Shown here piece after piece: positions 44,850-56,019 of a stretch of 64,000 bases of DNA. The stretch's first letter is position 1, and every line of letters begins with the position of its first letter. The stretch spans positions 4,982,237 to 5,046,236 of the forward strand of contig NC_066553.1 of assembly GCF_024679095.1 (NCBI RefSeq), written 5' to 3'. Position numbers and translations under genes: made by a program. Origin of the DNA: Eriocheir sinensis. Its lineage: Eukaryota; Arthropoda; Malacostraca; Decapoda; Varunidae. A model generated the notes under the pieces. The model ran no database searches. It worked only from the letters and a program-made list of their open reading frames with translations, and had not been told where the DNA came from.

Positions 44850-45410
44850 TGATATAAGAGGTCACTTTGAGGAACAACAAATCAGACTGGGTCATGTCAG
44901 GTCAGGTTGGGTCACGTCAGGTCATTTTTACGTCATTAAGTTTTACACACGAATTACAAATGGACGTAGGCATGTTATATCATACGTATGCAACTGAAAA
45001 AAGAGGTCACATTGAGAAATATAAAGTCAGGTTAGGTCATGTCTGGTCAGGTTAGGTCACGTCAGGTCATTTTGGAGTGATTTTGGTTTGCACACGACAT
45101 AGGTACACCTGAAAACACAAGAGGTAACATTAAGAAGGGTCATTTCAGGTTAGGTCATGCCAGGTCAGGTTAGGTCATGTTAGGTTATTTTGGTGCCATG
45201 AAGGTTAACACACGACTTCGAAATGTACTTAGACAGGTCATCTCATACGTACACCTGAAAACACAAGAGGTAACATTAAGAAGGGTCAGTTCAGGTTAGG
45301 TCATGCCAGGTCAGGTTAGGTCATGTTAGGTTATTTTGGTGTCATGAAGGTTAACACACGACCTCGAAATGTACTTAGACAGGTCATCTCATACATATAC
45401 CTGATAAAAG
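44850..45410 (+). repeat. About 146-bp array rich in AGGTCA half-sites
   Basis: CCTGAAAACACAAGAGGTAA starts units at 45109 and 45255 (period 146). Earlier, more diverged units start near 44862 and 45001 with AAGAGGTCAC. Each unit contains a cluster of AGGTCA, AGGTTA and GGGTCA hexamers and a tail with TTAACACACGAC and AAATGTACTTAGACAGGTCA. The last two units are nearly identical, the first two older. Confidence 0.85.
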
Positions 45411-45650
45411 ATCGACGGCCAAAGGAACAGGGTGGCAGATTAATTATAGAGGTCGGTCAGACAGAGAACCAGGTAGCGAAGAGATGGAATTGGAGTGTTC
45501 ACCTGAGCAGCTGCATCGGCGTACACTAACACCAGACATTGTAAGGGGTGAGAAGCGTAGGGAAAGACATTTACGGTTCAGGTGAATAGTAATTGTTCAA
45601 GATAATGAGGATGATGGTGATAGTGACGATGCAAGGGAAATGGAGAAATG
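45410..45650. other. Complex sequence, nothing recognised
   Basis: Mixed-composition DNA with a short open frame (to 45529) resembling no known family. Confidence 0.25.
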
Positions 45651-45659
45651 TGTGTTGCC

Positions 45660-46085
45660 TTGAGTGAAAGAGAGGAGGAGAAGCATGTTGTGTTGAGGGG
45701 AGCAGGAAGAGGAGGGGAAGGCAACGTAAGTTATGTTAAGGATGATAGATAGTGAGGAAGAAAAGGAGATGAGAGATATGGAAGAGAAGCGAAATATATT
45801 GTGTTGAAGAGTAGAAAAAGCGTAGGAGGATGGGAAGTGAGTTAATATGTTTAGAATGATAGACAGCGAGGAAGAAAAGAAAAGGACAGTTATAGAAGAG
45901 AAAAAAAGCATTTGGTGTTACAGAGAAGAGGAGGAGGAGGAGGAAGAGAAAGAGAAAGAGAAAGAGGAAGAGGAGGAGGAGGAGGAGGAGAAGGAAGAGA
46001 AAGAGGAAGAGGAAAAGGAAGAGAAGGAAGAGAAGGAGGAGGAGGAGGATGGAAAGTATATTATGTTATGAATGACAGACGGTGA
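45660..46085. repeat. Degenerate 115-120-bp repeat and GAGGAA purine tract
   Basis: GATGATAGATAGTGAGGAAG at 45739 and AATGATAGACAGCGAGGAAG at 45855 start related units, and AATGACAGACGGTGAG near 46070 starts a third after a purine expansion (GAGGAAGAG units, 45925-46050). Confidence 0.75.
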
Positions 46086-46429
46086 GAGGAGAGAAGATAA
46101 TTAGGGGAGAGATATGCATGGAGAGACCAGAGTAGTGCATCATACGTGTGAGAAGCAATATAAAAAAGGTATGTGTATATAAATGATAAATAAGGTCCTT
46201 TATCATTGAGTCGAACTATTTACCTTGTCTTTTATTGTTGGTTTCGTTATTATACTTTTATTATTATTTTCTTTGCAAATTCGGGTCTTGCTCATAATAC
46301 ATACATTTTCCTCGCTCCACCTTTCTGTCTTTTTTTTTACGAGCGAAGCAAGGATAAGAAAAAGAGACCTAGGAAATAACCATCGTAAGCATTATGTCTT
46401 ATCCTAGAAGCAAGAGAAGGGGGAGGAGG

Positions 46430-47130
46430 ATTAGGAGGAGGAGGAGGAGGAGGAGGAGGAAGGTGGGAGGAGGAGAAGGAGAATGAGGAAGAGGTAGAAG
46501 GTAACAAAGAAAATATGACCACTCTAGGCAATATCAGTAGACATGTTTAAAAGGTCAACAGGTCAGGTCAGGTCAGGTCAGGTCAGGTTGATGGACAGTT
46601 CAGGGGATTGGAAGTAAAAACAGATATGCCAAGAGTTCGAGTAGAGGTCAAAATGTGGAGGCCTACGTAGAGGTCATGCCGGGTCAAAGGTCATAAAAAG
46701 AAGTCAGTTTAAGGAGAAAAGCTCGAAAAAGGTCATTTGAAGAAGAAAAGATAAAAAAGGTTAGATTAGAAAGAAAAGGTAAAAAAAAAGGCAGGTTTAA
46801 AGGTAAAAGAATAGGTGAGTTTAAGAAAGGATTAAAAAAGGTCAGTATAAGAAAGGGTCAAAAGAGGTCAATATAAGAGGAAAAGGTCAAAAAGAGGTAA
46901 ATATAAAAAGAAAAGGTAAAATAAGAAGTCAGTTTAAGAAGAAAGCGTAAAAAAAAAGGTCAGTTTAAAAAGAAAGAGAATCAAAAAGTTCAGTTTAAGA
47001 AGAAAAGGTCAAAAAAGAGGTCAGTTTAAGAAGAAAAGATAAAAAGTCAGTTTAAGCAAGGGTCAACACTCAAAAGGTCAGTTTAAGAAGAAAAGGAAAA
47101 AGTCAGGTCAACTCAGGTCAGGTCATTTCG
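46430..47130 (+). repeat. (GGA)n, (AGGTC)n and AAAAGGTCAGTTTAAGAAG minisatellite
   Basis: (GGA)n 46436-46460. A perfect pentamer (AGGTC)n at about 46560-46588. Then a degenerate repeat of about 30-36 bp with core AAAAAGGTCAGTTTAAGAAG from about 46690 to 47105, roughly a dozen units, ending in AGGTCAACTCAGGTCAGGTC. Confidence 0.85.
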
Positions 47131-47183
47131 ACGTGATGAAGACTTACACTCGAGAGTCTCATCTCTAACGACGCACACACACA

Positions 47184-47333
<150 letters not shown>

Positions 47334-47339
47334 GTAATA

Positions 47340-48365
47340 CATCATTTTCCCCTCCTCTTCCTTTCTTTCCTTCCTTCTCTGTCTCTTTATTTTCCTTCTC
47401 TTTTCCTTCTCTTTTATCTCCTTTCTCCTTTTCTCATTCTCATATTTTCAGTGTGCAGTTCTCCTCCTCTTCCTCATTCGTTCCTCTTCTCTCTCTTTAT
47501 CATGTTTTCTCCCTTCTTCTTTTCTTCTTCTGTGTTTCCTCTCCTTCCTTTCTTCTCCTCTGACCTCCTCATCTCAGTTTTCTTTTCCTTTTCTCCCTCT
47601 TTTTTTTTCCTTTCCTCTTCTTCCTCCATTCTCATATTCCTCTCATTTTTCTTCTATTTTATTTCCTATTCTTATTCTCCTTTCCTCATTTTCTCGATGT
47701 TTTCTTTTTTCTTTTCTCCCTCTTTTTTTTACTTTCCTCTTCTTCATTCTCTTAATCTTCTCATTTTTCTGCTATTTTATTTCCCTTCCTTATTTTCCTT
47801 TCCTCATTTTCTCGTTGTTTTCCTTCTCCTTTTGTTTTCCTCTCCTTCCTCCCTTCTTTTCTTATCCTCTTCACATTTTCCTAGTACTGTATTTCCCTTT
47901 TTCCTTCTTCTTCCCTCTTTATCTCTGTTTTCCTTCTCTTTTTCCTTCTCTCCTTTTTTCTTTTTTCTTTTTTTTCTTTTTTCTCATTTATTCCTACCAT
48001 TCTATTTCTCTTCCTTTCTTTCCTTCCTTCTCTATCTCTTTATTTTCCTTCTCTTTTCCTTCTCTTTTATCTCCTTTCTCCTTTTCTCATTCTCATATTT
48101 TCCTAGCAATTGATATTCCCTCCTTTCTCTCCTTCCCTCTTTATCTCTCTTTGTTTTCCTTCTCTTTCTTTTTCTCTCCTATCTACGTTCATTTTCTCAT
48201 TGTCACATTTTCTTTCCCTTTTCCCTTCTTTCCTCTATTTCCATCTCTATATCTATCTTGTTATGCCTCCCTTTCCTCCGTCCATCTTTCTTTCTCTCTT
48301 CTCTCTTCCTCTTCCTCCTCCTCCCTCTTGTCTCTCTTCCTCCTTTCTTCGTCTTTATGTCCCTA
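47340..48365. repeat. Polypyrimidine tract with a 94-bp duplicated block
   Basis: T/C-rich plus strand. A block beginning CTTCCTTTCTTTCCTTCCTT and ending CATTCTCATATTTTC occurs at about 47359-47452 and again at about 48011-48104, with apparently one mismatch. Other shorter CTCATTTTTCT and TTTCCTCATTTTCTCG blocks also recur. Confidence 0.87.
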
Positions 48366-48389
48366 ACTTCGTTTTATTCTGGCTATTCC

Positions 48390-48390
48390 T

Positions 48391-48467
<77 letters not shown>

Positions 48468-48640
48468 CCTCCGCATTGCAAATTACCTACATTTCCTTGT
48501 TTTAGAGTAGGAGAGAGAGAGGGAGGGAGGGAGGGAAGGAGGAAGGAAGGAAAGTAAGAGGAAGAGGAAGGGAAAGAGGAAGAGGGAGGGAGGGAAGGAG
48601 GGAGAGAGGTAGGGAAATCTGATGTGGTCACTCCTTTTCC

Positions 48641-48696
<56 letters not shown>

Positions 48697-48823
48697 AGGA
48701 TTGGCGTTCGTCTCGCTATTTAATTGGTTTCTGCTCCGGGGTCTCATTCAGTCGACGCTCACCTGCGTTCACTCACCTGGCTGTGTGTTACCTGTATTCA
48801 GTGGTCTGGCTCGTCCCCGTTTG

Positions 48824-48868
<45 letters not shown>

Positions 48869-48870
48869 CG
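48390..48870. repeat. (TC)n, GGGA purine segment, (GA)n, (GT)n
   Basis: (TC)n 48391-48465, purine (GGGA/GGAA) 48508-48618, (GA)n 48643-48692 and (GT)n 48824-48867. Between the last two lies about 130 bp of complex sequence with nothing recognised. Confidence 0.93.
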
Positions 48871-48889
48871 CTGGTGGTTCAGGGTAGAG

Positions 48890-49366
48890 ATTATATTGTT
48901 TTTTTTATTATTCTTGTTGTTGTTATTTTCATTTGTTGTTTATTATTATTTTTTGTTGCGGGATTAATTTGTTTCTTTTCCATTACCGATATTTACTGAT
49001 TCTCTTTCTTTGTGGTTTTGTGGTTCGTTTTTTTTCATTTTTATTACTTTTTTTGTCCTTTATTTTTCTGATCATCGTTATTACTGATTTTACTGATTCT
49101 TTACTTCCTTCCTCCTCCGTTCTTTCCTTTCGTCCTTCCTTTCCCTTCCCTTCTGTGTTCCTCCTTCCTGTTTTCTTCCCTTACCTACCTGTCTTTCACT
49201 TTTTTCCTTTTCCTTCCCTCCTTTCTCTTACTTCCGTCGTATCTTCCCTCCCACACTCCTTACTTCTCTCTCCTCTTCGCCTTTCCTTACTTCTCCTTTC
49301 TTCCCTCCCTCCGTCTTTTTCTCCTTTTCTCTCTACCTCGTTTTGTTATTCCCTGTTGCTTCCTTG

Positions 49367-49422
<56 letters not shown>

Positions 49423-49760
49423 CTGATTATCGTTATTACTAATTTTACTCACCGATTCTCTTCACTCATTCATGTGTTACTCAGTCTTGTCATTTCCCTT
49501 GCATTATTAGCCTACTTTCATTATTTATCCTTCATCTTTCATTCGTCAGCATTTTACCATTTTTTTTTTTTATTAATATTGGTTGCTTTCACTTTACTTC
49601 TCCTTCGCGTCCCATCCACAGCTGTCGTTCACTTTTTTTTCATAATTATTCGAGAGACATTATTATAAAGTCATTAACCAAACCATTGTAGTAATAAGCT
49701 TCTCTACTTTTTATCTGTAAAGCCGCTTATGGGATGATGTTAAGTTAATCTTGCTCCTGG
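48890..49760. repeat. T-rich DNA with (TC)n and repeated TCTGATTATCGTTATTACT
   Basis: T-rich, with TTTTTCTGATCATCGTTATT at about 49063 and TTTTTCTGATTATCGTTATT at about 49418, so the segment around the (TC)n at 49372-49414 is partly duplicated. No gene seen. Confidence 0.75.
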
Positions 49761-49766
49761 AACTGC

Positions 49767-49978
49767 GGCTTCGTGGAGTAGTGGTTAGCATGTCTCTCAT
49801 AGCTACGAATCCGTGAGCCGAGGTTCGATTCCTAGGCAGTCAACACGCGGTCCACCCAGTTGGCTATCCTCCCTTTTGGGCTAGTCGAAAAATGGGTACC
49901 TGGGGAAACCTGGGGAAGGAAGGTAAACTGTGGTAACCTGGATATCATGTCTCCCCTGTGTCCCGGGGCGATGGGCTC
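49767..49978 (+). mobile_element. tRNA-derived SINE, family 1
   Basis: The head is tRNA-like, with A-box TGGAGTAGTGGTTA at 49774-49787 and a perfect B-box GGTTCGATTCC at 49822-49832, spaced as in a tRNA gene with a few extra bases in the variable region. The acceptor ends do not pair well, so it is not a functional tRNA. A tRNA-unrelated body follows (GGGTACCTGGGGAAACCTGG, AAGGTAAACTGTGGTAACCT) up to a TTA that starts the MITE copy at 49982. RNA polymerase III could transcribe an intact head. Confidence 0.7.
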
Positions 49979-49981
49979 TTA

Positions 49982-50203
49982 AGGGGGTATTACGAGACAC
50001 TTTCGCTTCTCACATTATCTATTTCTAAAGGTCAAAGAGGGGGTCAGTTGGGTTCTAATGAGTGTTTCTACAGGTTCATGGTACAGAGGAAGGGTCACAC
50101 TATCACCAGGGTCATAGAACTGCTCCTGGAAATGCCCACAACTCATACGAAAGCCCTGTCAAACTAGTGTTCTTGGGCGATGAAATGTCTTAAAAAACGA
50201 CAC
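49982..50203 (+). mobile_element. MITE family A, full-length copy
   Basis: Left end AGGGGGTATTACGAGACAC, right end (reverse complement) GTGTCGTTTTTTAAGACATT, flanked by TTA at 49979-49981 and 50204-50206. It has the same length as the copy at 7192-7413, and the interiors match in order: TCTATTTCTAAAGGTC, GGTTCTAATGAGTGTTTCTA, TTCATGGTACAGAGGAAGGG, CCTGGAAATGCCCACAACTC and GAAAGCCCTGTC. The termini have decayed more than the interior. It sits directly at the end of a SINE, either inserted into it or beside it. Confidence 0.75.
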
Positions 50204-50206
50204 TTA

Positions 50207-50699
50207 TCCACCACAGGCTCCAGGGCTTAGGTGACCGAGATGCGCACCGACTTAACTTGCAGCTCAGCGTAGGTCTCCAAATCTACGTTAGTTTTACTTC
50301 TTGGTGGTATGAGAGCTGTGTTGCCTTCGTTTTCTTGTTCATGTAGTCTGTGTTGGTACTATATATTTTTCGCTTTTAAAGACTCAGACTCAGCTGATTC
50401 ATATCCCATTCCAATCGTAGCTGCGGGGATCATGTTTCTTAAAGGCCCCTCTAAGCGAGAAAAATGAGAAAAAATCATCACTCACACAAATCATTTCAAA
50501 ATATATATCAACGCATTTGTGATCAGTTTACGCATCATCTGTTTTGGGGGGTTTATATCATGGCCCGTCGCTGGTACACGGTAAAGCTACAAATTTGGCC
50601 CGTCGCTGCTACCGGGTTAAATAGTTTGCGCATTTGATTAATATAGAATCTTTTACTGACTCAAATAACACACTGCTGATGCGTTTCCCTTTCCAGCAA
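50207..50699. other. Complex sequence with short internal duplications
   Basis: GGCCCGTCGCTG occurs at about 50563 and 50599 with related flanks (GGTACACGGTAAA, CTACCGGGTTAAA). The final part, AACACACTGCTGATGCGTTT at 50668, is repeated as AACACACAGCTGATGCATTT at 51151, beyond the following array. No gene recognised. Confidence 0.4.
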
Positions 50700-51124
50700 C
50701 TTCCAGGGTCATAAAACTACTCCTGGAAATGCCCACAACTCCTACGAAAGCCTTGTCAAATATGTGTTCTTGGGCAACGGTTCATAGTACAGAAGAAGGG
50801 TCAAACTACCACCAGGGTCATAAAACTACTCCTGGAAGTGCCCACAACTCCTACGAAAGCCTTGTCAAATATGTGTTCTTGGGCAACGATTCATAGTACA
50901 GAAGAAGAGTCAAACTACCACCAGGGTCATAAAACTACTCCTGGAAATGCCCACAACTCCTACGAAAGCCTTGTCAAATATGTGTTCTTGGGCAACGATT
51001 CATAGTACAGAAGAAGGGTCAAACTACCACCAGGGTCATAATACTACTCCTGGAAATGCCCACAACTACGAAAGCCTTGTCAAATATGTGAACTTGGGCA
51101 ACGAAATGTTTTGTAGTACGGTCT
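50700..51124 (+). repeat. 109-bp tandem array derived from MITE family A
   Basis: AGGGTCATAAAACTACTCCT (or ATACTACTCCT) lies at 50705, 50814, 50923 and 51032, an exact 109-bp period. The unit corresponds to the interior of the MITE at about 50073-50180 (TTCATGGTACAGAGGAAGGG through TGTTCTTGGGCGATG). The last unit continues into GAAATGTTTTGTAGTACGGT, matching the MITE right end (GAAATGTTTGAGAATACGGC at 7392). So the array is a MITE whose interior was amplified in place. Confidence 0.85.
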
Positions 51125-51449
51125 TATGAATCATTTATTACCAACTCCGGTAACACACAGCTGATGCATTTCCCTCTCCAGCAACTTAACTAATACTCGC
51201 TCCCACGTGGCTCAGTGTTAGTCTGCAAGAACAAGTCCGTGAGTGGTTCTAATGAGCTTATTTTTCCAGTCCTAATGACGCGCTCGTAATGGCAGCAACT
51301 CTACTCTACTCTCCGTGAATGTAAGTCGTCGAGGATTAGTTAGGGTATTAGATTGTGTTACTTTTCGAATTGTATTTCTTTTCTCTTGGTATTTATCTCT
51401 TCCTTTGTTTTTCTTTTAGTACTGTATTGCTTTGGCATTGATGTTATTA

Positions 51450-51910
51450 GTTAGGTTAGTGAGTGAGTGATTGAATGAGTGAATGAATGAGTGGATGAGT
51501 GAGTGAGTGAGTGAGTGAGTGAGTGAGTGAGTGAGTGAGTGAGTGAGTGAGTGAGTGAATGAATGAATGGATGAGTGAGTGAGTGAGTGAGTGATTGAGT
51601 GAGTGAGTAAGTGAGTGAGTGAGTGAGTGAGTGAGTTAGTTAGTCTGGTGAGTTAGATAGATAGTTAGCTAGGTTATCATTAGTTAGGTTAGTGAGTGAG
51701 TGAGTGAGTTAGTCTGGGTAGTTGGTTAGATAGTTAGCTAAGTTATTGTACTATATTTTGTTTTTAATACTATATTTCTTTTCTATCATAATTTATTTCT
51801 TCCTTTTCGTTCATTTTTCCTTTTAGTGCTATAATTTTTTGGCATTATTGTTATTAGTTAGTTAATTAGTTGTTAGTTAGTTAATTAGTTAGTTAGGTCA
51901 GTTACTAGTT
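51450..51910. repeat. (GTGA)n and (GTTA)n tetranucleotide repeats
   Basis: (AGTG)n about 51458-51645 with GAATGAAT variants, a shorter (GTGA)n 51693-51709, and (GTTA/GTTAATTA)n 51853-51895. From 51125 to 51450 there is complex DNA with nothing recognised. Confidence 0.9.
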
Positions 51911-52015
51911 CATATTTTGTTTCTTTTACTTACTTCTTCTCTTATTATTCTTTCTCTCTTCCTCCTTTGGTATCATTTCAATTTTTAACTTCCTCCTCCT
52001 CCTGTGACAAAATAC

Positions 52016-53345
52016 CTTTCCGTCTATAAATGCGCCCTATCGATGTCAGTGTGCCCGATTCTTTCCTCTATAGCATTCCTCTTTCGTCTATGGTATTCCT
52101 CTTTTTCACTATCCTGCTTTGGTATTATTTCATTTATTAACTTCTTCCTGTAACACCACCTTCCCTTCTATAAATACAAATCATCAATGTTCCTGTGTCC
52201 GATTCTTTCATCTATAGCATTCTTCTTTCGTCTATAGTATGCCGCTTATGTACTATGTTTCTGTGGTATTACTTCATTTATTAACTTCTTCCTCCTGTAA
52301 CACTCACTACCTTCCCTTCTATAAATACAAGTGTTCATGTGTCCGATTCTTTCATCTATAGCATTCTTCTTTCGTCTATAATATGCCGCTTATGTATTAT
52401 GTTTCTTTGTTATTAGATCTATCATTAACTTCTTCCTCCTGTAACGCTCACTACCTTCCCTTCTATAAATACAAGTGTTCCTGTGTCCGATTCTTTCATC
52501 TATAGCATTCTTCTTTCGTCTATAATATGCCGCTTATGTACTATGTTTCTTTGTTATTAGATCTATCATTAACTTCTTCCTCCTGCAACACTCACTACCT
52601 TCCCTTCTATAAATACAAATCATCAATGTTCCTGTGTCCGATTCTTTCATCTATAGCATTCTTCTTTCGTCTATTCCGCTTTCGTACTCGTTTTCTTTGG
52701 TATTGCATCTATCATTAACTTCTTCCTCCTATTACGTTATCTTTCCGTCTATAAATCCACGCTATCAATGTCAATAAACTCAGTATGTCCTATTATTTCC
52801 TCTATAACATTTCTCTTTCGTCTATAGTATTCCGCAAATGTACTGTTTCTGTGGTATTCAATCTATCATTAACTTCTTTCTCCTATAAACTCAACAATTG
52901 CACCCTATCGATGTCAGTATGTCCTATTATTTCCTCTATAACATTTCTCTTTCGTCTATAGTATTCCGCAAATGTACTGTTTCTGTGGCACTCAATCTAT
53001 AAATAACTTCTTCCTCCTGAAAAGTCACCAAATGGACCCTATCGATGTCAGTATGTCCTATTATTTCCTCTATAACATTTCTCTTTCGCCTATAGTATTC
53101 CGCAAATGTACTGTTTCTGTGGCACTCAATCTATAAATAACTTCTTCCTCCTGAAAAGTCACCAAATGGACCCTATTGATGTCAGTGTGTCCTATTATTT
53201 CCTCTATAACATTTCTCTTTCGTCTATAGTATTCCGCAAATGTACTATGTCTCTGTGGTATTCAATCTATCATCAACTTCTTCCTCCTACAGAGTCAACA
53301 AATGGACCCTATCGATGCCAGTGTGTCCGATACTGTCCTCTGTAA
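52016..53345 (+). repeat. Satellite-like array, about ten units of 133-151 bp
   Basis: The block (CGATTCTTTC or CTATTATTTC)CTCTATA.CATT.CT followed by TTTCGTCTATA recurs at about 52056, 52200, 52344, 52488, 52639, 52790, 52924, 53058, 53191 and 53328. The left half has 144-bp spacing (three times exactly), the right half 133-137 bp. Two subfamilies are visible: left units carry TCTATAAATACAA and CCGCTTATGTACTATG, right units carry CCAAATGGACCCTATCGATG and CCGCAAATGTACTG. Stops in all frames; non-coding. Confidence 0.92.
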
Positions 53346-53349
53346 CACC

Positions 53350-53555
53350 CCCAATTCCTTTCCTCAATTATTGCCGTGTCTATTTCCACCTCCCTAATGC
53401 TGTTTCTTCTCCCCACGGCCATCAGCTAAGTACCCATTGATAGGTTCTCTCTACCTTTTTCCTCGCCTCATTTTGCTCCTAATAATGATGCCACTAAAGC
53501 TGCTTGTCCGCCCTTCTCTGTGTCCTCTAAGCGCCTTACGTACGGGAGAGAGATA
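53350..53555. other. Complex sequence, nothing recognised
   Basis: Mixed-composition DNA after the satellite-like array, ending at GATA repeats. No gene or RNA recognised. Confidence 0.3.
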
Positions 53556-53995
<440 letters not shown>

Positions 53996-54167
53996 TCCAT
54001 CAGCTTGACAAAGACCATATTTTTCCTCTTTAGTCTTTAATTTTTTTCCTTATATATTTTCAATTCACGCCCTAAGCCACTTTTTCATAATAGACAAAAA
54101 TGTAACAACACATAACTACGAACATTTGACTCCCAGCAATAAAAGAGAAAATTCCGAAAGAGTCATA

Positions 54168-54169
<2 letters not shown>

Positions 54170-54199
<30 letters not shown>

Positions 54200-54330
54200 A
54201 CGCAAAGGACTCGACAAACAGGAAACAGGTAAGGTTCAAATACACCTGTCCTTAATTGGTATGTAAAGCAGGTGCGTGTGTGTGTGTGTGTTGGTGGATT
54301 CGTAAGCTGGACAGGAAGGTGAGTGGGTGG
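54170..54330. repeat. (GT)n tracts
   Basis: (GT)n at 54169-54199 and 54272-54291 with complex DNA between, then GTGGGTGG units. Confidence 0.9.
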
Positions 54331-54334
54331 GTGA

Positions 54335-54472
54335 AGCATGGAAGCACGGAAGAGCAAGCCACAGATAGTCAATTGGCTTATGACGCGGCTGCCTGCTGGA
54401 GCGATATGATCTCTTTGTTAGGCATTTGAGAGACCCGCGACGGAAGTGATTACCTAAAGCGCTTGACCTTTG
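54335..54472 (-). mobile_element. LINE 3'-UTR relic (CR1-like, first family)
   Basis: The plus strand CAATTGGCTTATGACGCGGC, TGCCTGCTGGAGCGATATGAT, GGAAGTGATTACCTAAAGCG resembles the 3'-UTR complement of the first LINE family at 755-866 (GTTGGCTCATTACTAGGCTG, CCTGCGTTCAGTGATTTAAT, GAAGTGGCTTGCAGG). The similarity is gapped and partial, so this is a diverged relative. It is cut off by (GT)n at 54476, its element-5' side. Confidence 0.45.
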
Positions 54473-54473
54473 T

Positions 54474-54532
<59 letters not shown>

Positions 54533-54580
54533 AAGGCAACGCTGAATACACACTACTGATGCATTGGTGAAGAGATAGAT

Positions 54581-54667
<87 letters not shown>

Positions 54668-54806
54668 ACACAAACATGATCACAAGCACTTACAAATATG
54701 AAAACACAAATAAAGTAAATAAATGAATAAATAAATAAATAAACAAATACACATACTAATATTAGCATTCATTCAAGAGGTCTGTGGATATTGCCTTCCT
54801 ACGTGC

Positions 54807-54887
<81 letters not shown>

Positions 54888-54888
54888 T
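54474..54888. repeat. (GT)n, (GA)n and (CA)n
   Basis: (GT)n 54475-54531, (GA)n 54585-54665, (AAAT)n-like units 54715-54745, (CA)n 54808-54886. Confidence 0.95.
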
Positions 54889-54979
54889 ACTTGGGCGTTT
54901 CCTCGACTCAACCCATCATCTCCCACACACCTGATAATTCTGTGTGGCTTATCTCGCTCCCCAGGTGACGACAGGTGTA

Positions 54980-55610
54980 AGAGGAGGAGGAGGAGGAGGA
55001 GGAGGATGTTGGGGGAAGATGGAAGACTGAACGAGTAAGAGACAAGGAGGAGGAGGAGGAAAAGAAGGAAGGGAGGTGATGATGGAGTGATGTTAGAGGA
55101 AGAGAGGAGGTAGGGAGAGAAGGAAGGAAAGGAGTGAAGAGGTAGGAAGTGAAGATGATGGAGTAATAATGAGGGGAATGGAAGAGACAGGGAGAGAAGG
55201 ATGAAGCGTGAGAGAAGGAGACAGAGTGAGGAGAGAGTAAGGGAGATAATTAATATAGAAGGAAGAAAGATTAGAAAGGAAAAAAATGAAAATAGGCCTA
55301 GAAGGAACAGAAGAAGTAGCGATGGAAGAAGGAAGGGAGGAGGGAGGAAAAGAAAATGATAAGATTTGAAGAGGTAGAAAATTTGTAGATAGGGATAGAA
55401 AAGGGAACAGAAGAGGGGAGTAGAGGGAAAAAGAAAGTGTGAAGAAGAAGGAAAGGGATAAGAATAGCTGAAAGAAGAAAGGAAGGAGGTAAGGACAAGA
55501 GAGAGGAAGAGGAAAAACTAAAGATGTAGAAAAGTTGGAAATATTCATAGAAGGGAGACAGGGGGAAGGGATGGGAAAGGTCAAAGAAAGATCTAAGCAG
55601 GAAACAACAT
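54980..55610. repeat. (GGA)n and purine-rich tract
   Basis: (GGA)n at 54980-55006 followed by GGAAGG/GAGAGA purine sequence to about 55600. The minus-strand Ser/Pro/Leu frame is a composition artefact. Confidence 0.85.
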
Positions 55611-55671
55611 AAACAAATAACATAGAGCCTACAAAGTTTCCGTCCACCATTATACAAGACAGCTCCTATAA

Positions 55672-55698
55672 ACCTAACCTAACCTAACCTAACCCATT
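55672..55698 (-). repeat. Short interstitial telomere-type (CCTAA)n
   Basis: AACCTAACCTAACCTAACCT, about five units, is the complement of TTAGG repeats, followed by a variant unit (CATACCTAACCTCT) near 55708. Confidence 0.75.
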
Positions 55699-55787
55699 CC
55701 ATAACCATACCTAACCTCTCTTTGAAGCTGTCGATTATATTGGCGCTCTACATCTGACTGCCAAGCGTAGGATTGACACTAAGGAAA

Positions 55788-55962
55788 CAGGAGGAGGAGG
55801 AGGAGGAGGAGGAGAAGGTGAATAGGGTTGATAAGGGTGGGAGGTCAAAGGGAAATGGGAAGGCAAGGGAGGGAGAGAAGGGAAAGGGGAGAGGAAGGAA
55901 GCGGAGACAGGCGTGAAATGGGTTGTATTGATGGTTGAATACGTGAGAAGATTGTGTAGACT

Positions 55963-56018
<56 letters not shown>
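55788..56018. repeat. (GGA)n and (GT)n
   Basis: (GGA)n at 55790-55813 and (GT)n at 55963-56017 with purine-rich DNA between. From 56018 to 56450 lies complex DNA with a degenerate CTGTCTATCTGT segment and no gene. Confidence 0.93.

Positions 56019-56019
<1 letters not shown>

Noticed and set aside
46553..46590. Bona fide hormone response element
   Set aside because: The (AGGTC)n run is a simple pentanucleotide repeat. Half-site spacing follows the repeat, not a known receptor geometry.
49767..49840. Functional tRNA gene
   Set aside because: A- and B-boxes are good but the acceptor ends do not pair and no terminator T-run follows the head; a SINE body continues instead.
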